Numbered from the stretch's first letter, positions 29,513 through 38,714 are shown. The stretch: DNA of 64,000 nt from Clostridium beijerinckii (GCF_018223745.1 NZ_CP073653.1:5320001-5384000), one strand, 5' to 3'. Notes: generated from the letters alone by a model not told the origin. Program-made: numbers and translations.

Positions 29513-29519
29513 TTGTTCA

Positions 29520-30332
29520 CTATAAATTATCCTTGTCTTCATCATTTCCATAATAGTAAGAATATTTTCCTCTTGTATTCTCCACCGCATGTAATACTGT
29601 TCCTATTATATTAGCGCCTACTTTATCCAAAAGATTTTTTGCATCCATTACTATATCTCTTTTCGTTTCTCCCGCCCTTATAACTAAAATAGTCCCATCT
29701 ACCTTTGTTGATAGTATTTGTGCATCTGTAACTGCTTTAAGCGGTGCTGTATCTAAAACCACTATATTGAATTCTACTTTTAATCTTTCTATTAAATTGC
29801 TCATAGCAGAAGATGATAACATTTCTGATGGATTTGGTGGAATCTTCCCTGATGTTAAAAAATAAAAATTATCATTCCTTTTTTGTACTGCTTCTTCAAT
29901 GGCGGCCTTTCCAAGAAGAACTTCAGAAAGTCCAATCAAATTTGAGACTTTAAAATTTTTATGAACTGAGGGTTTTCGTAAATCGCAATCCACTAGTATC
30001 ACTTTCTTTTCATTTTGAGCAAAAGATGCAGCAATATTTCCTGCAACTGTTGATTTTCCCTCTGCCATTTCTGCACTAGTAACAGCTATTGTTCTTATTT
30101 CCTTATCAAAGGAAGAATATTGTATATTAGTTCTCAATGTTCTATAAGCTTCTGCAACTATAGATTTAGGTTTATCTTCTACTATGAAGCCGGCATGAAT
30201 TCTATTATCAACTACTGTTTTCTCTAATTTATATCTTTTCATTCTATCTGCTTTATAACTCCTCGCTTCTTCTAATTTATATCGTTTCATTATTTCTAGT
30301 GTATAGCCTTTTATTTTCTCTAGTAACGACAT
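29520..30332 (-). CDS. Bacterial tyrosine kinase (BY-kinase, CpsD/YwqD type)
   Basis: A 270-residue cytoplasmic kinase controlling polysaccharide export and chain length with the Wzz-like protein. Walker A is TSAEMAEGKST (85-95), Walker A' VILVDCDLRKPS (111-122) and Walker B VVLDTAP. A C-terminal tyrosine cluster, KYSYYYGNDED, is the autophosphorylation site. An N-terminal extension of about 45 residues precedes the usual start (FIVEDKPKSIVAEAYRTLR) and contains a 16-residue tandem duplication (MKRYKLE at 15-21 and 31-37). ATG 30332 is chosen because AAGGTG precedes it at eight bases. Its cognate phosphatase gene downstream is broken. Confidence 0.9.
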   Translation of the reverse strand: MSLLEKIKGYTLEIMKRYKLEEARSYKADRMKRYKLEKTVVDNRIHAGFIVEDKPKSIVAEAYRTLRTNIQYSSFDKEIRTIAVTSAEMAEGKSTVAGNIAASFAQNEKKVILVDCDLRKPSVHKNFKVSNLIGLSEVLLGKAAIEEAVQKRNDNFYFLTSGKIPPNPSEMLSSSAMSNLIERLKVEFNIVVLDTAPLKAVTDAQILSTKVDGTILVIRAGETKRDIVMDAKNLLDKVGANIIGTVLHAVENTRGKYSYYYGNDEDKDNL

Positions 30333-30480
30333 GATTTCACACCTTCCTAACGTCAAAATAAATTTGCTACATTAATAATTACAAAGTACAACTTGCATTT
30401 GTTTACAAATAATTTATTAACATAAACTTCATTTTTTAAGAGTAGATGATTTAATTTAATTATCTAGCGCATTAATTGAT

Positions 30481-30502
30481 AAAAAATAGGAGTTCTATCT
30501 CC
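30481..30502 (-). terminator. Weak hairpin with T-run between wzz and the kinase gene
   Basis: On the minus strand GGAG-N6-CTCC is followed by TATTTTTT. The four-pair stem is short, so it may act as an attenuator that lowers kinase expression relative to the Wzz-like protein. Confidence 0.4.
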
Positions 30503-30522
30503 GCTTTTCCTGTCAATTCACA

Positions 30523-31215
30523 TCACTTACCTTCTTTAAATAAGTCAGGAATAACGCCTAGAACTGGCAATTCTAAAATCTCCTCTATTTCTTCCCTAGT
30601 TTTAAAAGTATTATTAAAGAACTCTAATAAGAAACTTGCTCCAGCACTGCCTATCAGACCAAGTAAAAGGCCGACTCCTATATACATTTTTTTATTTGGA
30701 CTGACTGGTTTTTGAGGTACTTTAACACTTTCTACAACCTTTACGTTACCATTTGGTATAAACTCTCTAGATGATCTTATAAACTCATTTGTAACTGAAT
30801 TCACTACATCCCCAGCTAATGCTTGGTTTGCACTTACGTAACTAATCTCCAATATTTGTGTATCTGTTCTTGGCGTAACTGATAAATTATCAAGAACATT
30901 TTCTGAATTTAAGTTTATATCACTTGAGTCTATGGCCCTTTGTACTAAATCATTGGTCTTTATTATTTCTGCATAAGTCTTTATCAGTTTTTGATACATT
31001 TGTACATCATTAGTACTATAGTTTTGATCCTGACCAGTAGTATTTTCTTTTCCTATAAAGACCTTAGTATTTGCTTCATATTTAGGTGGAATTATAAAAT
31101 AGCTTATAATTAAAGCTAACAATGTCGTTACTAATGTTACTAAGAGTATCATTTTCCATCTTTTTATCATTGGATTTGCTATTTCATCAATTCTTATAAT
31201 ATCGTTATTCATCAT
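30523..31215 (-). CDS. Wzz/CpsC-type chain-length regulator and kinase activator
   Basis: A 230-residue membrane protein with two transmembrane helices (about 20-42 and 172-193) around an extracytoplasmic domain. The second helix is preceded by the proline-rich motif VPQKPVSPNKK, diagnostic for Wzz/CapA proteins. The cytoplasmic tail (TREEIEEILELPVLGVIPD) is the part that activates BY-kinases in Firmicutes, where the Wzz and kinase functions are separate proteins. Its start follows GGAGAAG. A strong terminator separates it from the phytase-like gene, so it has its own promoter. Confidence 0.9.
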   Translation of the reverse strand: MMNNDIIRIDEIANPMIKRWKMILLVTLVTTLLALIISYFIIPPKYEANTKVFIGKENTTGQDQNYSTNDVQMYQKLIKTYAEIIKTNDLVQRAIDSSDINLNSENVLDNLSVTPRTDTQILEISYVSANQALAGDVVNSVTNEFIRSSREFIPNGNVKVVESVKVPQKPVSPNKKMYIGVGLLLGLIGSAGASFLLEFFNNTFKTREEIEEILELPVLGVIPDLFKEGK

Positions 31216-31311
31216 TTAAACTTCTCCATATACAATAAATTTTTCAATAGTCCTAAATACAATAATTATATTTTTAGTAATTTCCTTCTCTTTCATTCAT
31301 ATTTTTAAAAT

Positions 31312-31345
31312 AAAAAAATTCTAATGGAAAATTTCCACTAGAATT
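31312..31345 (-). terminator. Rho-independent terminator after the phytase-like gene
   Basis: A 14-bp hairpin (31317-31330 with 31332-31345, one mismatch) is followed on the minus strand by seven T. It isolates the upstream phytase-like gene from wzz. Confidence 0.85.
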
Positions 31346-31364
31346 AACCTTTTATACATTTGCA

Positions 31365-32330
31365 TTATTGCTTTCCATTATTCTTAATCCACTGAGACCA
31401 CGATGTTTCATACCCATCTTGGTCATCTTTGCAATATTTATAAAACATATTTAAAAACTCTACTCTTGATTTATCTTCATCTTTATTTGTTTCCTTTAAT
31501 AAATCTGATCCACCAATCAATTTTTGACGGTTCATTATATCTTCAAAACTCACATTTTTTGCATTGTGCATCATATCATACATAGACATAAATGTTGTAG
31601 TCCTACCTGCGCCTCCTCTACAATGGAAATGTATCCATGTATCCTTTGGCAGATTCTTAATTGATTCAATAAATAAATCTACTTGATCATCTAAAGGCTT
31701 CTCATGATCTGTAACTGTAATTCTTAAGTAGCTCATGCCCAAGCCTTTAGCTAATTCTTCCTCTGTTTCTACACTTTCAGGATTATCAATTGATTTTACT
31801 GTGTTTACGGACTTTCCCTTTTGCAGTTCATCAAACTTAACATGCTTGTCCTTAGATATTTTATCTAAATTGCTCTTTTCATCTAATATAATTTGTTCTC
31901 TGCCAATTCCCTTATTAGCTTGATTATTCTTTCCAAACCAACTTATTCCCATACCATTGATAAATCCATGATCTTCTTGGCGCAAATCAATATCTATGAT
32001 AGATTTATCACCTATTTTTTCTTTTACCATCGCTAAACTTTTCTCCGAAAGCGCTCCACTACCAGAAATATTTAGATCACTCAATCCTGTAAGGTTAATA
32101 TCTTTTGATTTCTCATCATTAATTTTATCCTTAGTAGTCCTAAAGTTTTTGGGTAATACGTCCTTATTATCTGTATCTATTACAAGTTTCACTTTATTAG
32201 CTTGTACACTATTTGTCTTTTCAATTGCTATTTTACTACTTTTATAATGTTGATTTATACTATACATAATAGTTGCTCCTCCTATTATAACTAAAGCTAC
32301 TATTATATATGCAACCTTATTCCTCTTCAT
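31365..32330 (-). CDS. Membrane-anchored PTP-like phosphatase (inositol-phosphatase / PTPLP family)
   Basis: A 321-residue protein with an N-terminal membrane anchor (about 7-26), probably facing outward. The cysteine-phosphatase signature C-x5-R is intact as HCRGGAGRT (H236, C237, R243), with the family's typical extra T after RT. A candidate general acid is D208 in TVTDHEKP. Early motifs such as IIDIDLRQEDHGFINGMGISW match PTP-like phytases. Known members remove phosphate from inositol phosphates, and some act on phosphotyrosine. It lies next to a BY-kinase operon that has lost its own phosphatase, although a terminator separates them. A link to the kinase is speculative. Confidence 0.8.
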   Translation of the reverse strand: MKRNKVAYIIVALVIIGGATIMYSINQHYKSSKIAIEKTNSVQANKVKLVIDTDNKDVLPKNFRTTKDKINDEKSKDINLTGLSDLNISGSGALSEKSLAMVKEKIGDKSIIDIDLRQEDHGFINGMGISWFGKNNQANKGIGREQIILDEKSNLDKISKDKHVKFDELQKGKSVNTVKSIDNPESVETEEELAKGLGMSYLRITVTDHEKPLDDQVDLFIESIKNLPKDTWIHFHCRGGAGRTTTFMSMYDMMHNAKNVSFEDIMNRQKLIGGSDLLKETNKDEDKSRVEFLNMFYKYCKDDQDGYETSWSQWIKNNGKQ

Positions 32331-32942
32331 TAAATATCACCCTTCCTCTTGATATTTGAATATTTTTCACTCATAAATCTTAGATTCTTTTGTGCTTTGC
32401 TAATGATTATAGATAACCAACTTTAAAACTAGACTTGTGCAATCACCCACCGAAAGTAGAAACATTGTTATTTCACAGGACTATGAAAATTTCACTGAAA
32501 GCACTAAATTTCAGGTTTTACCACTAATGCTTGCTCCCAATTTCATTGTGACAAGCATTAATGGAACAACCTACAATTAAGGGCTTTTAACAGCTCATTT
32601 TCAATGCCTATTGCATAAAAATATTTCTGCTTTCTAGTATGGTATTTATTGCAAAGTGTAAATAAAATTCTTAAATTGTTTATCTATAGAAAATAACCCA
32701 CTGTTACCCAGTATAAAATAGTTATGTGAAAATTATGTGATTATTCAAATGAACACCAAATACCTTGATTAATAAATACTTAAACATATACAAATATCAC
32801 TAGACATTTGCCCTTTGTACTGTACTCTAATTTAAGATATAATTCTTGAGTAAAATTAAAAGTTAAGCCTACCTGCTAAGTGAAATTGCTTACTTTAGGC
32901 TGATAAATTCACTTAGTAGGTGGTTTTATGAGCATTAAAGCA
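32331..32942. other. Intergenic region with two inverted repeats
   Basis: No gene is supported. AATGCTTG (32526-32533) pairs with CAAGCATT (32552-32559). A 14-bp arm (32871-32884) pairs with 32908-32921 with one mismatch. An open frame of about 58 codons on the plus strand (about 32410-32580) has no start codon or ribosome site and resembles nothing I recognise. The region may contain remnants of a lost element. Confidence 0.4.
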
Positions 32943-32983
32943 TAAAATAAAGCTAGGCTGAAACCAATAGTTTTAACCTAGCT
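32943..32983 (-). terminator. Rho-independent terminator of the AI-2E-family gene
   Basis: AGCTAGG (32951-32957) pairs with CCTAGCT (32977-32983), with an inner imperfect stem. On the minus strand it is followed by TTATTTTA. It lies 35 bp past the stop codon. Confidence 0.75.
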
Positions 32984-33017
32984 AAGATATTTCTTTCTAA
33001 AGTTTTAGGGCGTAATT

Positions 33018-34109
33018 TTACTCGACAATGCGTTTTTTCTTAAGTGTCACAAGTTTTCTATGCTTTCCATTTTTAGATCTTGGTTTGATATTCAACAAAT
33101 CTAATACAAACATTAAAAGAGGCACTCCAAGTAATAACCCCCAAACTCCCATAAAATGCTCTGATACTAAAAGTGTAATAAATACGACAAAGACTGGTAA
33201 TTCAGTCTTATCTGCCATAAACCTAGGGTTCAATACATAACTCTCAAGTGCATGTAAAACTGCAATAATTATAAGAATATATAAAATCATTTTAAAACCG
33301 CCAACTGTGTATGCTATTATACTTAAAGGTATTAATGATGCAATTGTTCCTGCAACTGGGACTAAGCTAAATAAGAAAATCATAACTCCAAGGCCTAAAA
33401 CTTGCGGAAATCCCAATGCAAAAAGAGATATAACAGATAAAATACTATTAACAAATGCAATAATTATTTGAGCTTGAATTACTTTTCCAAATGAATTCAA
33501 AAAATTTATTCCAAAATCTTTTGTATACCTATATAATATGGCAATCTTACTATCTTGAAACTCTGAGAAAAATTCTTTGATTTTCTCTCTTTCAACCATA
33601 AAAAAGAGGCTTAATATTAAAGACACAAATATATTAAAACTCCAAGTACCTATATTTGAAGCATATTTCAAAAATTGATCAAATTTCAATAAATCATTTA
33701 TTTCAGAATTCTTAAAAAATGACATGAAATCAACCTTTCCAAAGTATGGTACAATATACGTAGATAAAACTTCCCCACCAATATCTCTAAAATCAAATCT
33801 AGATATTTTCATGCCAATCTCTGTAAGCTGTCTAATAATTATTGGTATATACCTATAACTTGCAAAGATAATAATAGATGTCATGAATATGTATAAAAAT
33901 AATGTTACTATTATCGGTTTCACCTTTATAAACTTATCTAACCGTTTCGTAATTCCTACTTGTAGACTGTATGCAATATATGTAAAGAAAAATGTAAGTA
34001 AAAATAGATTAAGCATTGATCTTAATATATACATAAAAAATACAATAATAAGAAGAACGCAAATTCTTCTGACTATATCTTTTTTAAATAGTTCTCTTAA
34101 GAAATTCAC
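33018..34109 (-). CDS. AI-2E family membrane protein
   Basis: A 363-residue polytopic protein with about seven to eight hydrophobic segments. It has the family pattern of a long amphipathic middle (residues about 100-200) followed by paired helices and the C-terminal signature VFVVFITLLVSEHFMGVWGLLLGVPL. Members transport AI-2 or, more often, unknown small solutes or Na+. The start is a GTG at 34109 with GGGGG eight bases upstream. It is a single-gene unit with its own terminator, divergent from the NlpC/P60 gene. No link to polysaccharide or dextran functions is evident. Confidence 0.85.
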   Translation of the reverse strand: MNFLRELFKKDIVRRICVLLIIVFFMYILRSMLNLFLLTFFFTYIAYSLQVGITKRLDKFIKVKPIIVTLFLYIFMTSIIIFASYRYIPIIIRQLTEIGMKISRFDFRDIGGEVLSTYIVPYFGKVDFMSFFKNSEINDLLKFDQFLKYASNIGTWSFNIFVSLILSLFFMVEREKIKEFFSEFQDSKIAILYRYTKDFGINFLNSFGKVIQAQIIIAFVNSILSVISLFALGFPQVLGLGVMIFLFSLVPVAGTIASLIPLSIIAYTVGGFKMILYILIIIAVLHALESYVLNPRFMADKTELPVFVVFITLLVSEHFMGVWGLLLGVPLLMFVLDLLNIKPRSKNGKHRKLVTLKKKRIVE

Positions 34110-34272
34110 ATCTTATTCCCCCTTCTAGTAATTATTATATCCTATAAATCATATGCTTAAAACAAGAAATTCCAATAAACCTTTCCATATTAATAAATTT
34201 AAATAAAATAGTTGCGCTCTGGAACTATTTACCTCAACATTTTAATAAAATCTTAATAAATTGCAATTATTT

Positions 34273-34294
34273 TGTAAGTTGTTTGTAGTATAAT
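34273..34294 (+). promoter_or_regulatory. Promoter with WalR-like box for the NlpC/P60 gene
   Basis: The -10 TATAAT is at 34289-34294. TGTAAG-N5-TGTAGT (34273-34289) matches 10 of 12 positions of the WalR consensus (two TGTWAH halves, 5 bp apart) and overlaps the spacer. WalRK commonly controls NlpC/P60 cell-separation hydrolases. The match is imperfect. Confidence 0.4.
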
Positions 34295-34374
34295 ATAAGT
34301 TATCGGATAATATTCAATAATCTATTCTACTTTACAAAAACCATATCTATAGAGTAGGCATAAAGGAGGATAAG

Positions 34375-35379
34375 ATGAAAAAAAATAATAGAATTGGGGC
34401 GATAGTAGTTTCAGCGCTACTTATTACGTCAATATGCAACTCAGTACCAGCATTGGCGGACCCTAATGATAGTAATCTAACACTTGAACAAGCTATACAA
34501 AACATACAGGAATACGATAATGAAATTGAATATAACATGGGTAAGTTAAATCAACTAAAAGAGCAAATTCTTGAAAAAGAAAATGATATAAAAGATAACC
34601 AAGTTAAGCTTGATTTAACCCAAACACAATTTACTGAAAGAGAAAACCAGTTATCTGAACGATTAAAGGGCATCCAATTCAATGGAGGCTTTGAAGCTAC
34701 ACCATTGCAATATTTAGACGCTTTATTTTCTTCAGGTGATATTTTAGATGCATTAAAAAGAGTGTCATTGATTTCTCAAATTTGTACAAGCGATAAGGAT
34801 TTAATTTTAGAAACCAAAAAATCAGAAGACAATCTTTTAAACATTAAAAATACTATAGAAAAAGAAAATCAAGAATTGCAAACTGATAAAGATGATGTTG
34901 AAAAGCAAATTAATGACTTGGAAGATAAAAAAGATACTCTCTTAAAATATGTACAAGATAATAACGCACTATTAACAGGTGATATAGGAATCACTATTCC
35001 TGTAACATTACCTTCTGATATTACAGATCAGGCTAAAGGAGTTATAGAAGAAGCAGAGAAATATTTGAAAGTTCCATATTTGTGGGGAGGGGAATCTCCT
35101 GAAGGGTTTGATTGCTCCGGGCTTATGCAGTATGTCTTTAATTCTAAAGGAATCGCTATACCAAGAACATCACAAGAGCAACAAGGTTTTGCCAAGCCTA
35201 TTAGCATAGCAGAAATTAAACCTGGGGATTTAGTCTTCAATAAAGTTTCAGATTCAACTCATGTAGGTATGTACATAGGATATGATATGTATATTCAAGC
35301 TCCCCATACTGGAGACGTTGTTAAAATAAGCAAGTTAAGTACCTCAAATATGAAATATTTTGGTAGAGTTCTAAACTAA
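34375..35379 (+). CDS. Secreted NlpC/P60 peptidoglycan hydrolase with coiled-coil N-domain (CwlO/PcsB-like)
   Basis: A 334-residue exported hydrolase. The signal peptide ends at ALA (about 28). A long coiled coil (about 35-200) with many E, K, D and N follows, as in PcsB/CwlO proteins that are controlled by FtsEX. The C-terminal NlpC/P60 domain holds the triad C247 (FDCSGL), H296 (STHVGMY) and H311 (QAPHTG). It would cut D,L-peptide bonds in the wall during growth or cell separation. The start has AAGGAGG. A terminator follows at 35483. Confidence 0.9.
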   Translation: MKKNNRIGAIVVSALLITSICNSVPALADPNDSNLTLEQAIQNIQEYDNEIEYNMGKLNQLKEQILEKENDIKDNQVKLDLTQTQFTERENQLSERLKGIQFNGGFEATPLQYLDALFSSGDILDALKRVSLISQICTSDKDLILETKKSEDNLLNIKNTIEKENQELQTDKDDVEKQINDLEDKKDTLLKYVQDNNALLTGDIGITIPVTLPSDITDQAKGVIEEAEKYLKVPYLWGGESPEGFDCSGLMQYVFNSKGIAIPRTSQEQQGFAKPISIAEIKPGDLVFNKVSDSTHVGMYIGYDMYIQAPHTGDVVKISKLSTSNMKYFGRVLN

Positions 35380-35482
35380 TATTAAATTAAAACTCTAGTA
35401 ATTCAAGTACTAAATTAATACTGAGATGTATAAGATTAATTGCAACATATATGGAAAAATAAAATTATATACTATAAGCAAA

Positions 35483-35524
35483 GCAGCTAGTTTGATTAGA
35501 GAAAATAGCTGCTCTTTATTTTAT
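35483..35524 (+). terminator. Rho-independent terminator after the NlpC/P60 gene
   Basis: GCAGCTA (35483-35489) pairs with TAGCTGC (35506-35512), followed by TCTTTATTTT. The same arm sequences recur in the terminator at 36783. Confidence 0.75.
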
Positions 35525-35627
35525 AAATTTTCACAATATGGTAAATTGTAATATTTTATTATTTATAGAATATATATAAAATGGTATAATTTAATCGAAT
35601 ACATAATTATTGTGGAGGCGATTTATC

Positions 35628-36761
35628 ATGAACAAAAATGTAAAAAAAATTATCATATTTACCATTATAGGTACAGCTTTTTATACATGGATGCCATCAA
35701 CCTTAAGTATAGGGGAACAATGCGCTTATGCATACTCTGGAGATGAGATAACTTCTTTAGGCCTAACATCAGAAGGCTCTATATTGTCAATATATAGTAG
35801 TATAACTCACAACGGAGATTATAGAGTAAAAAAAGGTGACAAAATTCCAGTAGTTATATATTCAAAAATTCCTTCTAATAAAACTAGCTTTAACTTGAGC
35901 ACCATTGAAACTAAGGCTGCTGATATAAGAGTCTTTGTTGGAAATGAAAATATAAAGCTAAGTGATATCTATGGTAAAATAAATATCGCGGAAGGTCAAA
36001 GTAAGACTATTTATATAAGACTTTATGATTCTAAAAACGCCTCTGATAGCAATTATTCTTTAGAATATGAACTTATTGTAGAAAGAGAAATGAATGATGA
36101 AGATAATATTATTGATGCCAATACTGAAGAAACTACAGATGATAATACAATAACTCTAAAAGACTATGATGATATTTACTTAAATCGATTAGTTTTATTT
36201 GATCCTAACAATAATAAAATTGACTTCGCTTTCGATAAGACAGAACCTGTACAGAATATAAATGTCGATGAAAATATATCTTATATTAACGTTAAAGCTG
36301 TTCCAGAGCAACAAAGCTATAAATTATCAATTAATGACAAAGATTTAGATCCTAGTGATGGTAAAGATACAAGACTCGTATCTTTAAATGAAGGAAAAAA
36401 TATTATAAAAATTAGAATTATAAATTCTGATCGTAAAACTAGAGAATATTATTTAGTTGTGACAAGAGGAAACAGTTCGCAAGTAGCTTCAAATAATAAC
36501 ACTACTTCAACTAATCAGAACTCTCAAACTGTACAAGCAGAAGCTTGCTGGCAATATAGAAAAGCTGACGGAACTATAGCTGTGGGATGGACATTAATCG
36601 AAAATGACTGGTATTACTTTGATGCAAGCGGTGCAATGAAAACAGGTTGGATAAAAGATTCTTCTGGAAAATGGTATTATCTAAGAGAATCAGGAACTAT
36701 GGCTAAAAATACCACAATTGATGGATATAAATTAGGTCCTGATGGAACGTATACTAAATAA
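35628..36761 (+). CDS. Secreted cadherin-like and CW-repeat cell-surface protein
   Basis: A 377-residue exported protein with a signal peptide ending near AYA (about 40). Two beta-sandwich regions follow. The first covers about 45-165, and the second about 185-285 resembles the cadherin-like domain of clostridial surface proteins (LNRLVLFDP..., NEGKNIIKIRI, TREYYLVVTRG). After a Ser/Asn/Gln linker come two to three CW-binding repeats (GWTLIENDWYYFDASG, GWIKDSSGKWYYLRESG) and a YKLGPDGTY tail. That tail resembles the end of the 1005-residue protein at 11410, so both may attach to the same wall polymer. ATG 35628 is preceded by GGAGG; a start 18 bases earlier lacks one. A TATAAT lies at 35585-35590. 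Confidence 0.8.
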   Translation: MNKNVKKIIIFTIIGTAFYTWMPSTLSIGEQCAYAYSGDEITSLGLTSEGSILSIYSSITHNGDYRVKKGDKIPVVIYSKIPSNKTSFNLSTIETKAADIRVFVGNENIKLSDIYGKINIAEGQSKTIYIRLYDSKNASDSNYSLEYELIVEREMNDEDNIIDANTEETTDDNTITLKDYDDIYLNRLVLFDPNNNKIDFAFDKTEPVQNINVDENISYINVKAVPEQQSYKLSINDKDLDPSDGKDTRLVSLNEGKNIIKIRIINSDRKTREYYLVVTRGNSSQVASNNNTTSTNQNSQTVQAEACWQYRKADGTIAVGWTLIENDWYYFDASGAMKTGWIKDSSGKWYYLRESGTMAKNTTIDGYKLGPDGTYTK

Positions 36762-36782
36762 TCCTTTTAAAATAAAAAACTA

Positions 36783-36828
36783 GCAGCTAATCTTGTGTAG
36801 AATGCAAGAAGTAGCTGCCTTATTTTTT
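36783..36828 (+). terminator. Rho-independent terminator after the cadherin-like/CW gene
   Basis: GCAGCTA (36783-36789) pairs with TAGCTGC (36812-36818), with an inner CTTG/CAAG stem. CCTTATTTTTT follows. Confidence 0.8.
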
Positions 36829-37244
36829 AAATAACTTGTTTACTCACTTCTGCTGGAGTTGATGCATAAATATATTCATCAATGCAATTAACGTAAGCGT
36901 AAAAAAATTAACGGATGGATAAATGCAAAACTCTCTTGTTAAAATTAACATATATTTTAACAATGGGGGTTTATTTATACGAATGATAATGAAAATATCA
37001 ATTGGAGAAAAATTGTTGCTGTCTTTTCTTCTTGCGAAGTAACTCTGAGAAATTTCTGCAAAATGCTAAATACTTCTTTATATAAAGGTATAGTTTCAAA
37101 TGGATTATTAGCCCACGTTGTGAGCATGAAATATCAATATACAATGTATATAGAAGATAATAATACAACCAAAAGAGCTATAAATCCATTTGTAATTGGC
37201 AGTAATAAAACTCCATAGAGCACTGAAATTTAGAAGATTGAGAA
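36829..37244. other. Intergenic region with a possible gene remnant
   Basis: A plus-strand frame is open for 86 codons (36961-37218) and ends in TAG. It lacks a start codon with a ribosome site and resembles no family I recognise (contains NWRKIVAVFSSCEV). It may be a decayed gene piece. Nothing else is seen, and no terminator for the minus-strand gene that ends at 37245 is obvious. Confidence 0.3.
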
Positions 37245-38714
37245 TTAGTTTAAATATTGCTTCTCTTTTGCTGGAACTCCTATTATGGAGTTAAGCCCGT
37301 AATACTTACATAAAGCTTTATTTGAAAAATAATTTGGATCTGGAGTAATATCATCTAGACCATATGAAGCATCATGATGAGCCAGTAAAGGATACTTATG
37401 AGAAATTACAACTGTCGAGATATCCAACTTTCCTTTTAATTTTTCCGATAATATATATTGTTCACGAGCTTTAGTTTGATTTAATACTTCATAAGTAGAC
37501 ATGATTGCATCAAGATACATAACCCAAAAATTGCAGAAAGCAATTAACATTACAGCTACTGCTATTCTTCTAAACATTAATATTGTACTTTCTTCAAGGT
37601 CTGTAACCTCAAAATCAATTTTTTCATAAAGAATTCCAATTGATATACTTAGATACACTACAATACAAAACCAAGTTCTTTCTGGAGAGGTAGGCGATGC
37701 TATCATACCATAAGCAGATCCAATGGATGCCATAACAAATATAACAGACTGATATATGCTATTATTTTTCTTTAAATCAAAGTATCTTTTTCCTATAAAA
37801 AGCACAATGGCTAAAATAATAAACATTCCAAGGACAAAAGCCACCCAAAAATAAGTTATCATAAAAAGCCTAAAAATAATTGTTGTATGCACAGCCGATT
37901 GTTCCACTGCCTTTCTAACATATGCCCCAGGAGCACTAATTAATAATATGAATCCAATTAAGCTTCCAATATATCCGCTAATTATATATCTACATATACT
38001 TATATTATTAACGTAATAGTAAGCAATATATAAAGTTAAAATTACTAACATCCCTGCACTAGCATTTTCATTAGCCCAGCCTGCTAAAATTCCAAGTACA
38101 AATATTATAAAAGCACTAATTAAATTATTTTTAATTATATCTTGGTTAATTGAGTATTTTCTAAAAATTAATATCATAATTAAAACTGGAGTTATAAGCC
38201 ACAAATAATTAGAAGAACCCGATAACCAAAACATCACTTGTCCGTAATTAGGGGTAAAGAACCAAATTAAAAGATTGATTCCTATGTATAAAGAAACTTT
38301 TGCTTTCTTTGCTTCATTACAAGCATAATATATCAATAATGTATTAACTATATAAATAATAGTGTTAAGAACATTAAAAATTGGTTTTCCTAGTAGAGTA
38401 AATAATTGCTGGTAAAATTCACCCCAAACTCGTCCACCCCAGGTAAAATAATAATTGTACATGGAATATATAATATCCTTTATACTTACAATATGTGTCT
38501 CAGTGCCATTTATGTATCCAAATGAATAATCATCTACAAGTAGTGGTGTTAAGTAATTTAAGATAAACATAGCTATTGAGAAAAATATAATACTAGAAAT
38601 AAATACATTTTTTCTAATTGAATATTTAGTAAAATACTTATTATCTATATTTTTACAAACATTTATAAATTTTCGTTTTATATTAATAAAAAATTTTATG
38701 ATGCTATCTTGCAT
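37245..38714 (-). CDS. GT-C-like polytopic membrane protein, DUF6056-type (paralog 1)
   Basis: A 489-residue membrane protein with about 11 hydrophobic segments, a candidate lipid-linked sugar transferase. Features shared with the proteins at 41329 and 44067 are an acidic motif in the first outer loop (VDDYSFG), WGGR (WGGRVWGE), GSSNYLW, WANENASAG and APGAYVRK. An acidic motif in the first outer loop is the hallmark of GT-C enzymes. The first helix follows a basic cytoplasmic tail of about 40 residues. ATG 38714 is chosen (AAGGAG nine bases upstream); the open frame continues 22 codons further without support. It lacks the C-terminal beta domain of its two paralogs. Confidence 0.7.
   Translation of the reverse strand: MQDSIIKFFINIKRKFINVCKNIDNKYFTKYSIRKNVFISSIIFFSIAMFILNYLTPLLVDDYSFGYINGTETHIVSIKDIIYSMYNYYFTWGGRVWGEFYQQLFTLLGKPIFNVLNTIIYIVNTLLIYYACNEAKKAKVSLYIGINLLIWFFTPNYGQVMFWLSGSSNYLWLITPVLIMILIFRKYSINQDIIKNNLISAFIIFVLGILAGWANENASAGMLVILTLYIAYYYVNNISICRYIISGYIGSLIGFILLISAPGAYVRKAVEQSAVHTTIIFRLFMITYFWVAFVLGMFIILAIVLFIGKRYFDLKKNNSIYQSVIFVMASIGSAYGMIASPTSPERTWFCIVVYLSISIGILYEKIDFEVTDLEESTILMFRRIAVAVMLIAFCNFWVMYLDAIMSTYEVLNQTKAREQYILSEKLKGKLDISTVVISHKYPLLAHHDASYGLDDITPDPNYFSNKALCKYYGLNSIIGVPAKEKQYLN

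Noticed and set aside
32410-32580. Plus-strand open frame ending after ...FIVTSINGTTYN
   Set aside because: It has no start codon with a ribosome site and no recognisable family, and part of it lies in an inverted repeat; reported only as intergenic content.
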